A model generated the notes under the pieces. The model was not told where the DNA came from. It worked only from the letters and a program-made list of their open reading frames with translations, and did not search any database. Shown piece by piece: positions 18,563 through 26,377 of a stretch of DNA of 40,799 nucleotides. A program made the translations under genes and the position numbers. The stretch's first letter is position 1. The number at the start of each line of letters is the position of its first letter. The stretch comes from Ideonella livida (GTDB lineage Bacteria; Pseudomonadota; Gammaproteobacteria; Burkholderiales; Burkholderiaceae_C): NCBI RefSeq assembly GCF_010499455.1, contig NZ_JAAGOH010000037.1, positions 1 to 40,799 of the forward strand, written 5' to 3'.

Positions 18563-19486
18563 ATGACCCTGACCGAACTGCGCTACATCGTGGCCGTGGC
18601 GCGTGAACGCCACTTTGGCCGCGCGGCCGAGGCCTGCTTCGTCTCCCAGCCCACCTTGTCGGTTGCCATCAAGAAGCTGGAGGAGGAGCTGGACGTCAAG
18701 ATCTTCGAGCGTGGCAGCTCGGAGGTGACGATGACCCCGCTGGGCGAGGCCATCGTGCGCCAGGCCCAGCAGGTGATCGAGCAGGCGCAGGCCATCAAGG
18801 AGATCGCCAAGCGCGGCAAGGACCCGCTGGCCGGCCCGCTGCGCCTGGGCATCATCTACACCATCGGGCCCTATCTGCTGCCTGAGCTGGTGAAGAACGC
18901 CATCGAGCAGACGCCGCAGATGCCGCTGATGCTGCAGGAGAACTTCACGGTCAAGCTGCTGGACATGCTGCGCACCGGGGAGCTGGACTGCGCCATCCTG
19001 GCCGAGCCCTTTCCCGACACCGGCCTGGCCCTGGCCCCGCTGTACGACGAGCCCTTCTACGTGGCGGTGCCGGCCAGCCACCCGCTGGCGATGCAGCCGG
19101 CCATCAGCTCGGCAGCGCTCAAGCAGGAGACCATGCTGCTGCTGGGCACCGGCCACTGCTTCCGCGACCATGTGCTGGAGGTGTGCCCGGAGTTCGCGCG
19201 CTTTGCCAGCGATGCCGAGGGCATCCGCCGCAGCTTTGAGGGCTCCTCGCTGGAGACCATCAAGCACATGGTGGCCTCGGGCATGGGCATCACCGTGGTG
19301 CCGGGGCTGTCCATCCCCCGCGAGACGCATCCGCACCTGCGCTATGTGCCCTTCGAGGCGCCAGTGCCCACCCGCCGGGTGGTGCTGGCCTGGCGCAAGA
19401 GCTTCACGCGCTACGAGGCCATCGCCGCCCTGCGCAATGCCGTCTACGCCTGCACGCTGCCGGGCGTGACCCGGCTGAGCGACTGA
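18563..19486 (+). CDS. oxyR: OxyR, LysR-type peroxide-sensing regulator
   Basis: 307 residues. N-terminal helix-turn-helix (TLTELRYIVAVARERHFGRA and AAEACFVSQPTLSVAIKKLE) and a C-terminal sensor domain. The peroxidatic cysteine C199 and resolving C208 fall at the E. coli positions in GHCFRDHVLEVCPEF. GITVVPGLSIP is also conserved. OxyR activates catalase, peroxiredoxin and related genes after disulfide formation. It follows recG at 17 bp and is likely co-transcribed. Confidence 0.97.
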   Translation: MTLTELRYIVAVARERHFGRAAEACFVSQPTLSVAIKKLEEELDVKIFERGSSEVTMTPLGEAIVRQAQQVIEQAQAIKEIAKRGKDPLAGPLRLGIIYTIGPYLLPELVKNAIEQTPQMPLMLQENFTVKLLDMLRTGELDCAILAEPFPDTGLALAPLYDEPFYVAVPASHPLAMQPAISSAALKQETMLLLGTGHCFRDHVLEVCPEFARFASDAEGIRRSFEGSSLETIKHMVASGMGITVVPGLSIPRETHPHLRYVPFEAPVPTRRVVLAWRKSFTRYEAIAALRNAVYACTLPGVTRLSD

Positions 19487-19492
19487 ACGCGC

Positions 19493-19518
19493 GCCGGCGC
19501 CACGCTGGTGCCGCCGGC
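19493..19518. terminator. Hairpin between convergent oxyR and lipoprotein genes
   Basis: GCCGGCG and CGCCGGC arms plus CAC/GTG, separated by one C-C mismatch, with a GCTG loop. It sits 7 bp after the oxyR stop and 9 bp before the end of the opposite gene, so it may serve both. No U-tract on either side. Confidence 0.5.
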
Positions 19519-19526
19519 GTCGGCCC

Positions 19527-20036
19527 TCACTGCTTCTGGTAGTACAGGGTCATGTCCAGGGCGGTGGGATAGCCCTCGGCATCCAGGGCGCTGTCGACGT
19601 CGCCGTTGTAGAGGCGGCCCGACTCCAGCAGGATGATGTCCTTGTAGGTGCCTTCGTCGTCGGTGAAGGTGGCCTTGTCCACCGTCTTGCCCCCCACCGT
19701 CTTGGTGCCCGCAAGGGCGGCGCTGGCCTGGCCCAGGTCCTGGGTGATCACCGCCGTGCCGGTGCACGTGGTGTTGGCATAGCCCTTGGCCGAGCCGGTG
19801 CTCGAGATCGAGTTGGCGCCGGTCTTGGTGACGACCAGGGTGAGCTGCACACCGACGTCGACCCCTTCGGACGTCTCGACCGTGCAGGGCGACTTCCAGG
19901 TCCCCACGTACTTGTCGACACCTTCGGCCGGGCTGTCGTCGCCGTCACCACTGCCGCCGCAGGCGCTCAGCAAGGCCAGGGCGGCCAGGGCCGATGCCGA
20001 CAAGGTGGTGCGCAGGGCGCGCGAAATCATGTTCAT
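19527..20036 (-). CDS. Small lipoprotein of unknown function
   Basis: 169 residues. Signal peptide with lipobox LLSAC near residue 26, followed by a GGSGDGDDSP linker. The mature part (VDKYVGTWKSPCTVETSEG onward) looks like a beta-rich lipocalin-like fold, with two cysteines that may pair (SPCTV and TTCTG). No family recognised. The ATG at 20036 has GGAGG eight nt upstream; a second ATG two codons in is possible. It appears monocistronic between oxyR and the TctC-like gene, with 181 bp upstream that holds no gene. Confidence 0.8.
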   Translation of the reverse strand: MNMISRALRTTLSASALAALALLSACGGSGDGDDSPAEGVDKYVGTWKSPCTVETSEGVDVGVQLTLVVTKTGANSISSTGSAKGYANTTCTGTAVITQDLGQASAALAGTKTVGGKTVDKATFTDDEGTYKDIILLESGRLYNGDVDSALDAEGYPTALDMTLYYQKQ

Positions 20037-20217
20037 GGATCCATCCTCCAGGTTGCGCTAGGCGGTACCGGCTCGGCCGCGGACACGGTGCCGTAACGCC
20101 GCCGCGCATCTTGGAGGCCGGCCGGAACCCCGGCATGGGCGCAACCTGGGGGGTGGGCGCCGCCCGGCGCACCACGGCGGCCGGCTGGCCGGATGGAGGG
20201 ATGGAGGCGGCCGGGCC

Positions 20218-21207
20218 TCAGTCCAGCTTGAGCCCCAAGCGGCGGATCAGCGCCCCCCAGCGGGCGCCGTCGGCGTCGACCACCTTGCGGAAGTCGGCGG
20301 CCGTGCCGCCCACCGGGGTCAGGCCCTGCTGCTCCATCTGGGCGCGCACGGCCGGATCGGCCAGCACGGTGTTGACGTCGGCGTTGAGGCGCGCCACCAC
20401 CGCCTCGGGGGTGCCGGCGGCGGTGAACAGGCCGTTCCAGGCCAGCGACTCCACCTTGACGCCGGCGCTGGCCAGGGAGGGGAGGTCCTTCAGGCTCTCA
20501 GGGTGCTGGGTGCTGCTGACCGCCAGCAGGCGCACCTTGCCACTGCGCACATGGGCCATCAGGGCCGGCGCGGTCATGAAGCTGGCGTCGGCCTCGCCCT
20601 GGGCCACGGCCATGGCCGCCGGCGGCGAGCCGTTGAAGGGGATGTGCGTGCCCTTGGCGCCGATCTCGGCCAGGAACATCTCCATGGTCAGGTGGGCGGA
20701 GCTGCCCATGCCCAGGGAGGAGAAGTTCAGGCCGCCCGGCTTGGCGCGGGCCCAACCGATGAATTCCGCCAGGGTCTTGACGGGCAGGGCCGCACTGACC
20801 GCCAGCACATTGGGCTGCGAGGTGGTCATGACCACCGGCACCAAGTCACGGGCCGGGTCGTAGGGCACCTTGGCGTAGAGGTGCGGGGCAAAGGCCACCG
20901 GTCCGTTGAAGCTGAGCACCAGGGTATGGCCATCGGGCGCGGCCTTGGCGGCCACGTCGGTGCCCAGCATGCCGCCGGCGCCGGCCTTGTTCTCCACCAC
21001 CACCGGCTGGCCCCAGCGGTCCTTGAGCTTGTCGCCCAGCAGCCGGGCGATCAGGTCCAGCGAACTGCCCGCCGGTGCGGGCACCACCACCCGCACCGGG
21101 CGGGTGGGCCAGGCCTCGGCGGCCAGCGCCACCCCGGGCGAAGACCCGCCGGCAGCGGCCAGACCGAGGAGCAGGAGGGACAGTCGGCGACGGGCAAGCA
21201 GGGGCAT
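20218..21207 (-). CDS. TctC/Bug-type periplasmic solute-binding protein
   Basis: 329 residues. Signal peptide to about residue 30 (ending ALAAEA), then WPTRPVRVVVPAPAGSSLDL, the standard start of Bug proteins, followed by VVVENKAGAGGMLGTDVAAK, DGHTLVLS, and FNGSPPAAMAVAQGEADASF. These bind small organic acids such as carboxylates for tripartite tricarboxylate transporters, or act as orphan sensors; no tctA/tctB genes are nearby. It diverges from the CPBP protease gene across an AT-rich inverted repeat. Ligand unknown. Confidence 0.92.
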   Translation of the reverse strand: MPLLARRRLSLLLLGLAAAGGSSPGVALAAEAWPTRPVRVVVPAPAGSSLDLIARLLGDKLKDRWGQPVVVENKAGAGGMLGTDVAAKAAPDGHTLVLSFNGPVAFAPHLYAKVPYDPARDLVPVVMTTSQPNVLAVSAALPVKTLAEFIGWARAKPGGLNFSSLGMGSSAHLTMEMFLAEIGAKGTHIPFNGSPPAAMAVAQGEADASFMTAPALMAHVRSGKVRLLAVSSTQHPESLKDLPSLASAGVKVESLAWNGLFTAAGTPEAVVARLNADVNTVLADPAVRAQMEQQGLTPVGGTAADFRKVVDADGARWGALIRRLGLKLD

Positions 21208-21267
21208 GATGGGGACGGGCAGGGAAGGGGAGGCGTCGATTCTCACCCGATGACGCAGGAGAATAAA

Positions 21268-21297
21268 TGTGCAAAATTTACATTTAAGAATTGCACA
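21268..21297. promoter_or_regulatory. AT-rich inverted repeat between the divergent TctC-like and CPBP genes
   Basis: TGTGCAA (21268-21274) and TTGCACA (21291-21297) are perfect inverted copies 16 bp apart, in an AT-rich island that stands out from the GC-rich surroundings. On the minus strand TTCTTA and TTTATT, 17 bp apart, could be -35/-10 for the TctC-like gene. The island overlaps the first codons of the CPBP gene if its GTG start is correct. Likely an operator or promoter. Confidence 0.4.
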
Positions 21298-21766
21298 AGC
21301 TTGGCTGCTCAGGATCGCGGCCATGCTCCTTGCCACGGCCTCCTGCGCCCTCCGCCGCACCCGCGACATCCCACCGCCGTCTGCCCACGCGCAGGCCGCC
21401 TGGGGCGCTGCCCTGTTGGGGCTGGCGGCGGCGGCCGGGCTGCTGTCGCACGCACAGCCGGCCTGGACGCCATGGCTGAGCCTGCTGGTGCTGGCGCCGG
21501 TGCTGGAGGAGCTGGTGTTCCGGGCCGGCCTGCAGGACATGCTGCACCGCCGCGGCTGGTCGCCTGCCGCGGCGGTGCTGGTGGCCACGGCCGCCTTCAC
21601 GCTGGCCCATGGCCTGCGCGCCGGCTGGACGGCGATGTCCCTGGCCACGGCCGTGCCCGGGCTGCTGCTCGGCGGGGTCTGGGCGCGCTGGCGCCGCCTG
21701 CCGTGGTGCGTGGGCCTGCATGCCGCCTTCAACGGCCTGTGGCTGTTGGGGGTATCCCCCGCATGA
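21269..21766 (+). CDS. CPBP (glutamic-type) intramembrane protease, probable C-terminal sorting partner
   Basis: 165 residues, nearly all membrane helices. The catalytic motifs of CPBP/CAAX-type proteases are present: EELVFRAGL (EExxxR), FTLAHGL (FxxxH) and LHAAFN. It is shorter than ordinary family members, like the dedicated proteases that process proteins with a short C-terminal sorting tail. The next gene ends in such a tail (GAGGCSLL, membrane helix, RR), as in JDVT-CTERM systems, so the two are probably enzyme and substrate. GTG 21269 has AGGAG seven nt upstream. Confidence 0.82.
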   Translation: MQNLHLRIAQAWLLRIAAMLLATASCALRRTRDIPPPSAHAQAAWGAALLGLAAAAGLLSHAQPAWTPWLSLLVLAPVLEELVFRAGLQDMLHRRGWSPAAAVLVATAAFTLAHGLRAGWTAMSLATAVPGLLLGGVWARWRRLPWCVGLHAAFNGLWLLGVSPA

Positions 21767-21868
21767 GGGCCCCACCTGCCTGCGTCCTGGCGCCGTGTGG
21801 CCGCGTATCTGACCACCAGCCGCCAGCCTGGCCTGTCCGCCCCCCCTTTCTTGCCCTGCGCCACGACC

Positions 21869-23155
21869 ATGACCCACCTGACCCCGCCCGCCCCCTTCCG
21901 CCGGCCCCGGTGCCGCACCCCGCTGCCCTGGGCGGCCTGGCTGGGCCTGCTGGCCGCGGCGGCGGGGCCCGCGGCCGCGCAGGACGCGGCCAATGGCCAG
22001 GCGCTCTACCAAGCGGTCATCGTGAGCGGGCGCCAGACCTGCGCCGCCTCGGCCTGCCACGGCGGCAACCCGGCCAGCAACCTCAACCGCATCCGTCGCG
22101 GTGCCAGCGCCGCGGTGACCCGCAGCGCGCTGACCAACGTGGGCGACATGCGCTTTCTCAGCGGCCACCTCACCGACAGCCAGCTCAATGACCTGGCAGC
22201 CTACATCGCCGGTGCCACCGGTCAGACCGCCAGCTACCTGAGCGTGAGTACCGCGCCGGTGGTGGCGCTGGGTGCCAGCAGCCTGGCCTTTGGCACCGTG
22301 ACCGTGGGGGAGACGGTCAGCCGCACGGTGAGCCTGCGCAACACCGGCAATGCCGCGCTCAACCTCAGCGGCATCACGCTGGCCAGCGGCAGCCAGGGCT
22401 TCAGCCGCAGCAGCGACTGCGGCGCCAGCCTGGCCGCCGGCACCGCCTGCACCCTGACCGTGCAGTTCCGGCCCACGGCCGCCGGCGCCCGCAGTGACAC
22501 GCTGCGGGTGGCCAGCAACGCCAGCGGCTCGCCGCACACGGTGGGCCTGGGCGGCACCGGCACGCTGAGCGCGGCCGTGGGCGCCCTGGGCTGGAATGGC
22601 ACCGCCGGCGGGATCACGCTGCCCGACACCGCCGTGGGCGCCACCAGCACCCCCACCACCCTGAGCCTGCGCAACACCGGCAGCGGCACCGCCACCCTCA
22701 CCGCCATCGTGCTGGGCGGTGCACAGGCCGGGGACTTCACCACCGGTGGCACCTGCCTGGCCGGGGGCACCGTGGCCGCCGGGGCCAGCTGCACGGTGAC
22801 GGTGGCCCTGGCGCCGCAAAGCGCCGGCCAGAAATCGGCCACCCTGGCCGTCACCGCCGGCAACAGCACACTGCCCCCCAGCCTGACCCTGTCGGGCACC
22901 GCCACCGCGGCGCCCGACGGCAGCGGCGGCGGTAACGGGGGCAGCCCCGGGCCCAACGTCGGCGCGGGCGGCTGCTCGCTGCTGCAGCCCGGCGCGCCGG
23001 ACGGCCCGGCCGACCCCGTGCTGTGGGCCCTGGCGCTGGGCGCAGCGGCGGTGCTGTGGCGGCGCACCCGGCTTGACCGGGGTCAAGAACCCGGGTCGCG
23101 CCGCCCGTCACCCCGCACGGCGCCCCCCGCCGACGGCGCTGCGCCACTACCCTGA
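21869..23155 (+). CDS. Exported cytochrome-like / choice-of-anchor-D protein with C-terminal sorting signal
   Basis: 428 residues from ATG 21869. Signal peptide to about residue 33 (GPAAAQDA). Residues about 34-110 look like a small cytochrome c domain (NGQALYQAVIVSG, SQLNDLAAYIAG), but the haem site reads CAASACH, a CX4CH spacing. Two Ig-like ASPM/SPD-2/Hydin-type repeats follow (about 130-235 and 245-345: LAFGTVTVGETVSRTVSLRN and later LSLRNTGSGTATLTAI). The C-terminus has a Gly/Ser linker, GAGGCSLLQPG, a membrane helix (PVLWALALGAAAVLW) and RRTR, resembling GlyGly/JDVT-type sorting signals, then an unusual extra tail of about 27 residues. Probably surface-anchored after processing by the adjacent CPBP protease. 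Confidence 0.8.
   Translation: MTHLTPPAPFRRPRCRTPLPWAAWLGLLAAAAGPAAAQDAANGQALYQAVIVSGRQTCAASACHGGNPASNLNRIRRGASAAVTRSALTNVGDMRFLSGHLTDSQLNDLAAYIAGATGQTASYLSVSTAPVVALGASSLAFGTVTVGETVSRTVSLRNTGNAALNLSGITLASGSQGFSRSSDCGASLAAGTACTLTVQFRPTAAGARSDTLRVASNASGSPHTVGLGGTGTLSAAVGALGWNGTAGGITLPDTAVGATSTPTTLSLRNTGSGTATLTAIVLGGAQAGDFTTGGTCLAGGTVAAGASCTVTVALAPQSAGQKSATLAVTAGNSTLPPSLTLSGTATAAPDGSGGGNGGSPGPNVGAGGCSLLQPGAPDGPADPVLWALALGAAAVLWRRTRLDRGQEPGSRRPSPRTAPPADGAAPLP
23073..23086. promoter_or_regulatory. FNR/FixK-type palindrome upstream of the thioredoxin-DUF4266-DUF3570-apbE run
   Basis: TTGACCGGGGTCAA matches TTGAY-N4-RTCAA perfectly, and the palindrome extends to 16 bp (23072-23087). It lies inside the 3' end of the preceding coding region, about 132 bp before the thioredoxin start. 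That position could drive the downstream genes from an internal promoter. No clear -10 was seen. Confidence 0.45.
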
Positions 23156-23218
23156 CCCCCGGGGGCCCGCCCCCGCCGCCAGCCTCTGTCCTTCACGCCT
23201 GCACCGGAGCCCTTTGTG

Positions 23219-23740
23219 ATGCCCACCCCTTTTCTGTCCCGCCTGCTGCGCGCAGGCCTGCGGCCCCTGGTCGCGCTGAGCCTGGCCGGCGCCGCCGGCG
23301 TGGCCTTGGCCGTCACCCCGGGCGAAGCGGCCCCGGAGGTGCAGCTGCAAGGCCCCGGCGGCCCGGTGCAGCTGGCGGCCCTGCGCGGCAAACTGGTCTA
23401 CCTGGACTTCTGGGCCTCCTGGTGCGGCCCCTGCAAGCAGTCCTTTCCCTGGATGAACGAGATGCAGGCCAAGTACGGCCCGCAAGGCCTGCAGGTGGTG
23501 GCGGTGAGTGTGGACGCCCGTCCCGCCGATGCGGAGAAATTCCTGGCCGAGGTGCCGGCGCACTTCACCATCGCCTTCGATCCCAAGGGCCAGAGCCCCA
23601 AGACCTATGCCATCAAGGGCATGCCCACCTCGGTGCTCATCGGCCCGGACGGCAAGGTGATCCAGGTGCACAGCGGCTTTCGCGCCGATGAGCGCGCGGC
23701 GCTGGAGCAGGCCATCGTCCAGGCGCTGCCCAAGCGCTGA
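23219..23740 (+). CDS. TlpA/ResA-like periplasmic thioredoxin
   Basis: 173 residues. A signal sequence of about 30 residues (ending GVALAVTPG) precedes a TlpA-like thioredoxin fold with active site WCGPC in FWASWCGPCKQS near residue 69, and cis-proline segment IKGMPTSVLIG near residue 140. Probably reduces or maintains disulfides in exported partners. GTG at 23216 directly precedes ATG 23219; GGAG lies six and nine nt away respectively, so either could be used. DUF4266 follows at 27 bp. Confidence 0.93.
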   Translation: MPTPFLSRLLRAGLRPLVALSLAGAAGVALAVTPGEAAPEVQLQGPGGPVQLAALRGKLVYLDFWASWCGPCKQSFPWMNEMQAKYGPQGLQVVAVSVDARPADAEKFLAEVPAHFTIAFDPKGQSPKTYAIKGMPTSVLIGPDGKVIQVHSGFRADERAALEQAIVQALPKR

Positions 23741-23767
23741 ACCCCACCGTCCCCGGCAGGAAAACCC

Positions 23768-23995
23768 ATGACCCGACCCCGACTTGTCCTCTTGGCCGCA
23801 CTGGGCGCCACCGCCCTGGGCGGCTGCAGCCTGTGGGCGCCGCCCCAACCCTGGGAGAAGGGCGACCTGGCCCGCCCGGCCATGCGCCTGGACGCCGACC
23901 CGCTGCAGGCCCGCTTTGAGAGCCACACCTACTTCAGCAAGGAAGCCGCCTCTGGCGGCGGTGGCGTGGGAGGCGGTGGCTGTGGCTGCAACTGA
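23768..23995 (+). CDS. DUF4266 family small lipoprotein
   Basis: 75 residues. Signal peptide with lipobox LGGC (C20), then PPQPWEKGDLARPAM, LDADPLQARFESHTYFSKEA and a glycine-rich end, GGGGVGGGGCGCN. The PWEKG and SKEA...GGGCGCN features are those of DUF4266. The terminal CGC could bind metal, form a disulfide or be modified; nothing is established. Placed between the thioredoxin and DUF3570 genes. Its last codons supply the ribosome binding site (GGGAGG, 23968-23973) for the next gene, which overlaps it by 14 bp. Confidence 0.9.
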   Translation: MTRPRLVLLAALGATALGGCSLWAPPQPWEKGDLARPAMRLDADPLQARFESHTYFSKEAASGGGGVGGGGCGCN

Positions 23996-25271
23996 CCTGC
24001 GCGCCGCGTCCGCGGACGCCCTGCGCCCCCCCGCTGCGCCCGCGCGCGCCCTGTTGGGTGGCCTGGTGCTGGCCGCCTGCGCCCTGCCCGGTGTCATGCC
24101 CCAGTCGGCCCAGGCCGAGGAGGCACCGGAGCAGGCGGTGGTCTCCTTCAAACTCTCGGGCTACGACGAGTGGCAGCCCACGGTGGACGGGGCGTCCTCC
24201 GAAGAGGCCCGCGCGGCCCGCAACGGCCGCAGCGCGCGGACACGGGCGCTGGCCACCACCTCCGGTGCCAGCGGCGGCGGCGGGCTGGGCCTGGGCTCGG
24301 GCGACACCCGCATGAGCATCGTCAGCCCCTCGGTGCATGCCTTGCTGCCCCTGGGGCGGCACTGGGCCGCAGAGGGCTCGCTGACCGTGGACGAGGTCTC
24401 CGGCGCCTCACCCAAGTACTACGCCGACATGTCCGGCGCCAGCCATATGGAGGACCGGCGCACCGCCGGCGACCTCAAGCTCACCCGCTACTTCGAGCGC
24501 CAGTCGCTGTCGTTGGGTCTGGCCCGCTCCCGCGAGGCCGACTACCTCTCGCAGGCGCTGTCGCTGGAGGGCCGCCTGGCCAGCGAAGACCAGAACACCA
24601 CCCTCAACCTGGGCCTGGGCCTGACCCACGACGACATCGCCCCCCGCAACGGCAAGGTGGCCCCCACCACCAAGCGCACCCGGGAGTTCCAGATCGGCGT
24701 CACCCAGGCCCTGAACCCGCGCGACATCGTCCAGGCCAGCCTGACCCTCAGCCGCGCCAAGGGCTACCTGAACGACCCCTACAAGCTCTACGACGAGCGG
24801 CCGGACCACCGCAACGCCACCATCGTGCAGCTGCGCTGGAACCACTGGCTGGGGCAGAGCACGCTGAAGCTGGGCTACCGCCTCTACCGTGACAGCTACG
24901 ACCTGCGCGCCCACACCTGGGAAGCCGCCTGGGTGCTGCCCCTGGGCGAGCGCTGGACGCTCACCCCGGACCTGCGCTACTACACCCAGAACGCCGCCCG
25001 CTTCTATTACGACGCCAACCCCGACAGCGCCCTCTACCCGGCCCCCGCCGCCGGCGCCACCGTCTACAGCAGCGACCAGCGGCTGGCCGCCTGGGGCGCC
25101 CTCACGGTGGGGACCAAGCTGAGCTGGCAGTTCGCCAAGGACTGGACGGCCGACGCCAAGGCGAGCCTCTACGAGCAGCGTGCCGCCTGGCGACTGGGTG
25201 GCGAAGGCTCACCGGGCCTGCAGCCGCTGACCGCGCTGTTCTGGCAGTTCGGCCTGAGCCACGCCTTCTGA
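23982..25271 (+). CDS. DUF3570 outer-membrane beta-barrel-like protein with possible flavinylation motifs
   Basis: 429 residues. GTG 23982 is chosen because GGGAGG lies eight nt upstream. Signal sequence to about residue 46 (ALPGVMPQSAQAEEA). The body has alternating strands with many aromatic residues (YLSQALSLEGRLA, NTTLNLGLGLTHDDI, LKLGYRLYRDSYDLR, WTLTPDLRYYTQ) and ends LFWQFGLSHAF, a terminal-Phe signature of outer-membrane barrels. DEVSGAS (137-143) fits the ApbE target pattern Dxx[ST]GA[ST]; MSGAS (150-154) and TSGAS (93-97) are related. With apbE next door, covalent FMN is a reasonable hypothesis, not shown. The role of DUF3570 is unknown. Confidence 0.88.
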   Translation: MAATDLRAASADALRPPAAPARALLGGLVLAACALPGVMPQSAQAEEAPEQAVVSFKLSGYDEWQPTVDGASSEEARAARNGRSARTRALATTSGASGGGGLGLGSGDTRMSIVSPSVHALLPLGRHWAAEGSLTVDEVSGASPKYYADMSGASHMEDRRTAGDLKLTRYFERQSLSLGLARSREADYLSQALSLEGRLASEDQNTTLNLGLGLTHDDIAPRNGKVAPTTKRTREFQIGVTQALNPRDIVQASLTLSRAKGYLNDPYKLYDERPDHRNATIVQLRWNHWLGQSTLKLGYRLYRDSYDLRAHTWEAAWVLPLGERWTLTPDLRYYTQNAARFYYDANPDSALYPAPAAGATVYSSDQRLAAWGALTVGTKLSWQFAKDWTADAKASLYEQRAAWRLGGEGSPGLQPLTALFWQFGLSHAF

Positions 25272-25287
25272 GCGCCGGGCCGCCACC

Positions 25288-26235
25288 ATGCCCCACCCCC
25301 CTGCGCCCGAACTGCAGCGCGAGTTCCGTGCCATGGGCTCGCCCTGCCGCGTGCGCGTGGCCGGTGCCGCCGCCACCCGGCCCGCCACCGCCGCCGCGGT
25401 GCAGGCCGCGGTGGACGAGGTGCTGCGCCTGGAGCGCGCCTGGTCGCGCTACCGGCCCGAGAGCATCGTCTCGCGCCTGAACGCCACCGCTGGCGGGCCC
25501 GAGCCCCTGCCACTGGACGCCGAGACCGCCGCCGTGCTGGGCTTTGCCGACCAGCTCTGGCACGGCAGTGGCGGGCTGTTTGACGTCACCGCCGGCGTGC
25601 TCAACCGGGCGTGGGACTTCCGCGCCACCCGCCTGCCCACGCCCGAGGCCATCACCGCGCTGCTGCCCCTGGTGGGCTGGGGCCAGGTGGAATGGGCCTG
25701 CCACGGCGGCCAGGCCCTGCGCTTGCCACGCGCTGGCATGGCGCTGGACCTGGGCGGACTGGGCAAGGAATACGCCGCCGACCGGGCCGCCACCCTGCTG
25801 ATGGACGCCGGCTGCGACAGCGGCTACGTGAACCTTGGAGGCGACCTGCGCCTGTTGGGCCCCATGCCCGACGGCCGTCCCTGGCACCTGGGCATCGTCC
25901 ACCCCCGCCAGCCCGGCGCGGTGGCCGCTGCCGTGGACCTGGCCCACGGCGGTCTGGCCACCAGCGGCGACTACGAGCGCTTCCTGGAGGTCGACGGCCG
26001 GCGCTACTGCCACATCCTCAACCCCCTCACCGGCTGGCCGACGGCGCACTGGCAATCGGTCAGTGTCATCGCCCCGGCCTGCCTGGCCGCCGGGGCGCTG
26101 AGCACCGTGGCCATGCTGCTGGGACCGCACGCCCCCGACTTCCTGGCCGGCCAGGGCGTGAGCGCCCTGCTCATCGACCCAACCGGCCAGCTGCTGCGGG
26201 TGGCCCCTGCGCCGGCCACGCCCCCGCCCCCCTGA
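25288..26235 (+). CDS. apbE: FAD:protein FMN transferase (ApbE family)
   Basis: 315 residues. ApbE attaches FMN from FAD to Ser/Thr of exported redox proteins. Features seen are FRAMGSPCRVRV at the N-terminus, SRYRPESIVSRLNA, GGLFDVTAGVLNRAWDF, the flavin-binding DLGGLGKEYAADRA near 153-166, NLGGDLRLLG, and CHILNPLTGWPT. The metal motif usually written (A)DALxT reads AGALST, so the Asp is Gly here; short ApbE subfamilies may tolerate this. No clear export signal is visible. Located 16 bp after the DUF3570 gene, its probable target. Confidence 0.92.
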   Translation: MPHPPAPELQREFRAMGSPCRVRVAGAAATRPATAAAVQAAVDEVLRLERAWSRYRPESIVSRLNATAGGPEPLPLDAETAAVLGFADQLWHGSGGLFDVTAGVLNRAWDFRATRLPTPEAITALLPLVGWGQVEWACHGGQALRLPRAGMALDLGGLGKEYAADRAATLLMDAGCDSGYVNLGGDLRLLGPMPDGRPWHLGIVHPRQPGAVAAAVDLAHGGLATSGDYERFLEVDGRRYCHILNPLTGWPTAHWQSVSVIAPACLAAGALSTVAMLLGPHAPDFLAGQGVSALLIDPTGQLLRVAPAPATPPPP

Positions 26236-26377
26236 AGCCGGCCGGTCACCGCCAGCCGATACGATCCCCCCATCCGGGCCCCGCCCGGGAACTTGAAGCC
26301 CCGCCACGGCTCTGCCTGCAGTGGAGCGGGCCGCGCCCCACCCCGCCGCGGCCGGCCTTTTCCGGAGTGAACCGTTC

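Noticed and set aside
26257-26265. Promoter -10 (TACGAT) before dsbD
   Set aside because: No acceptable -35 at a normal distance; chance match cannot be excluded.
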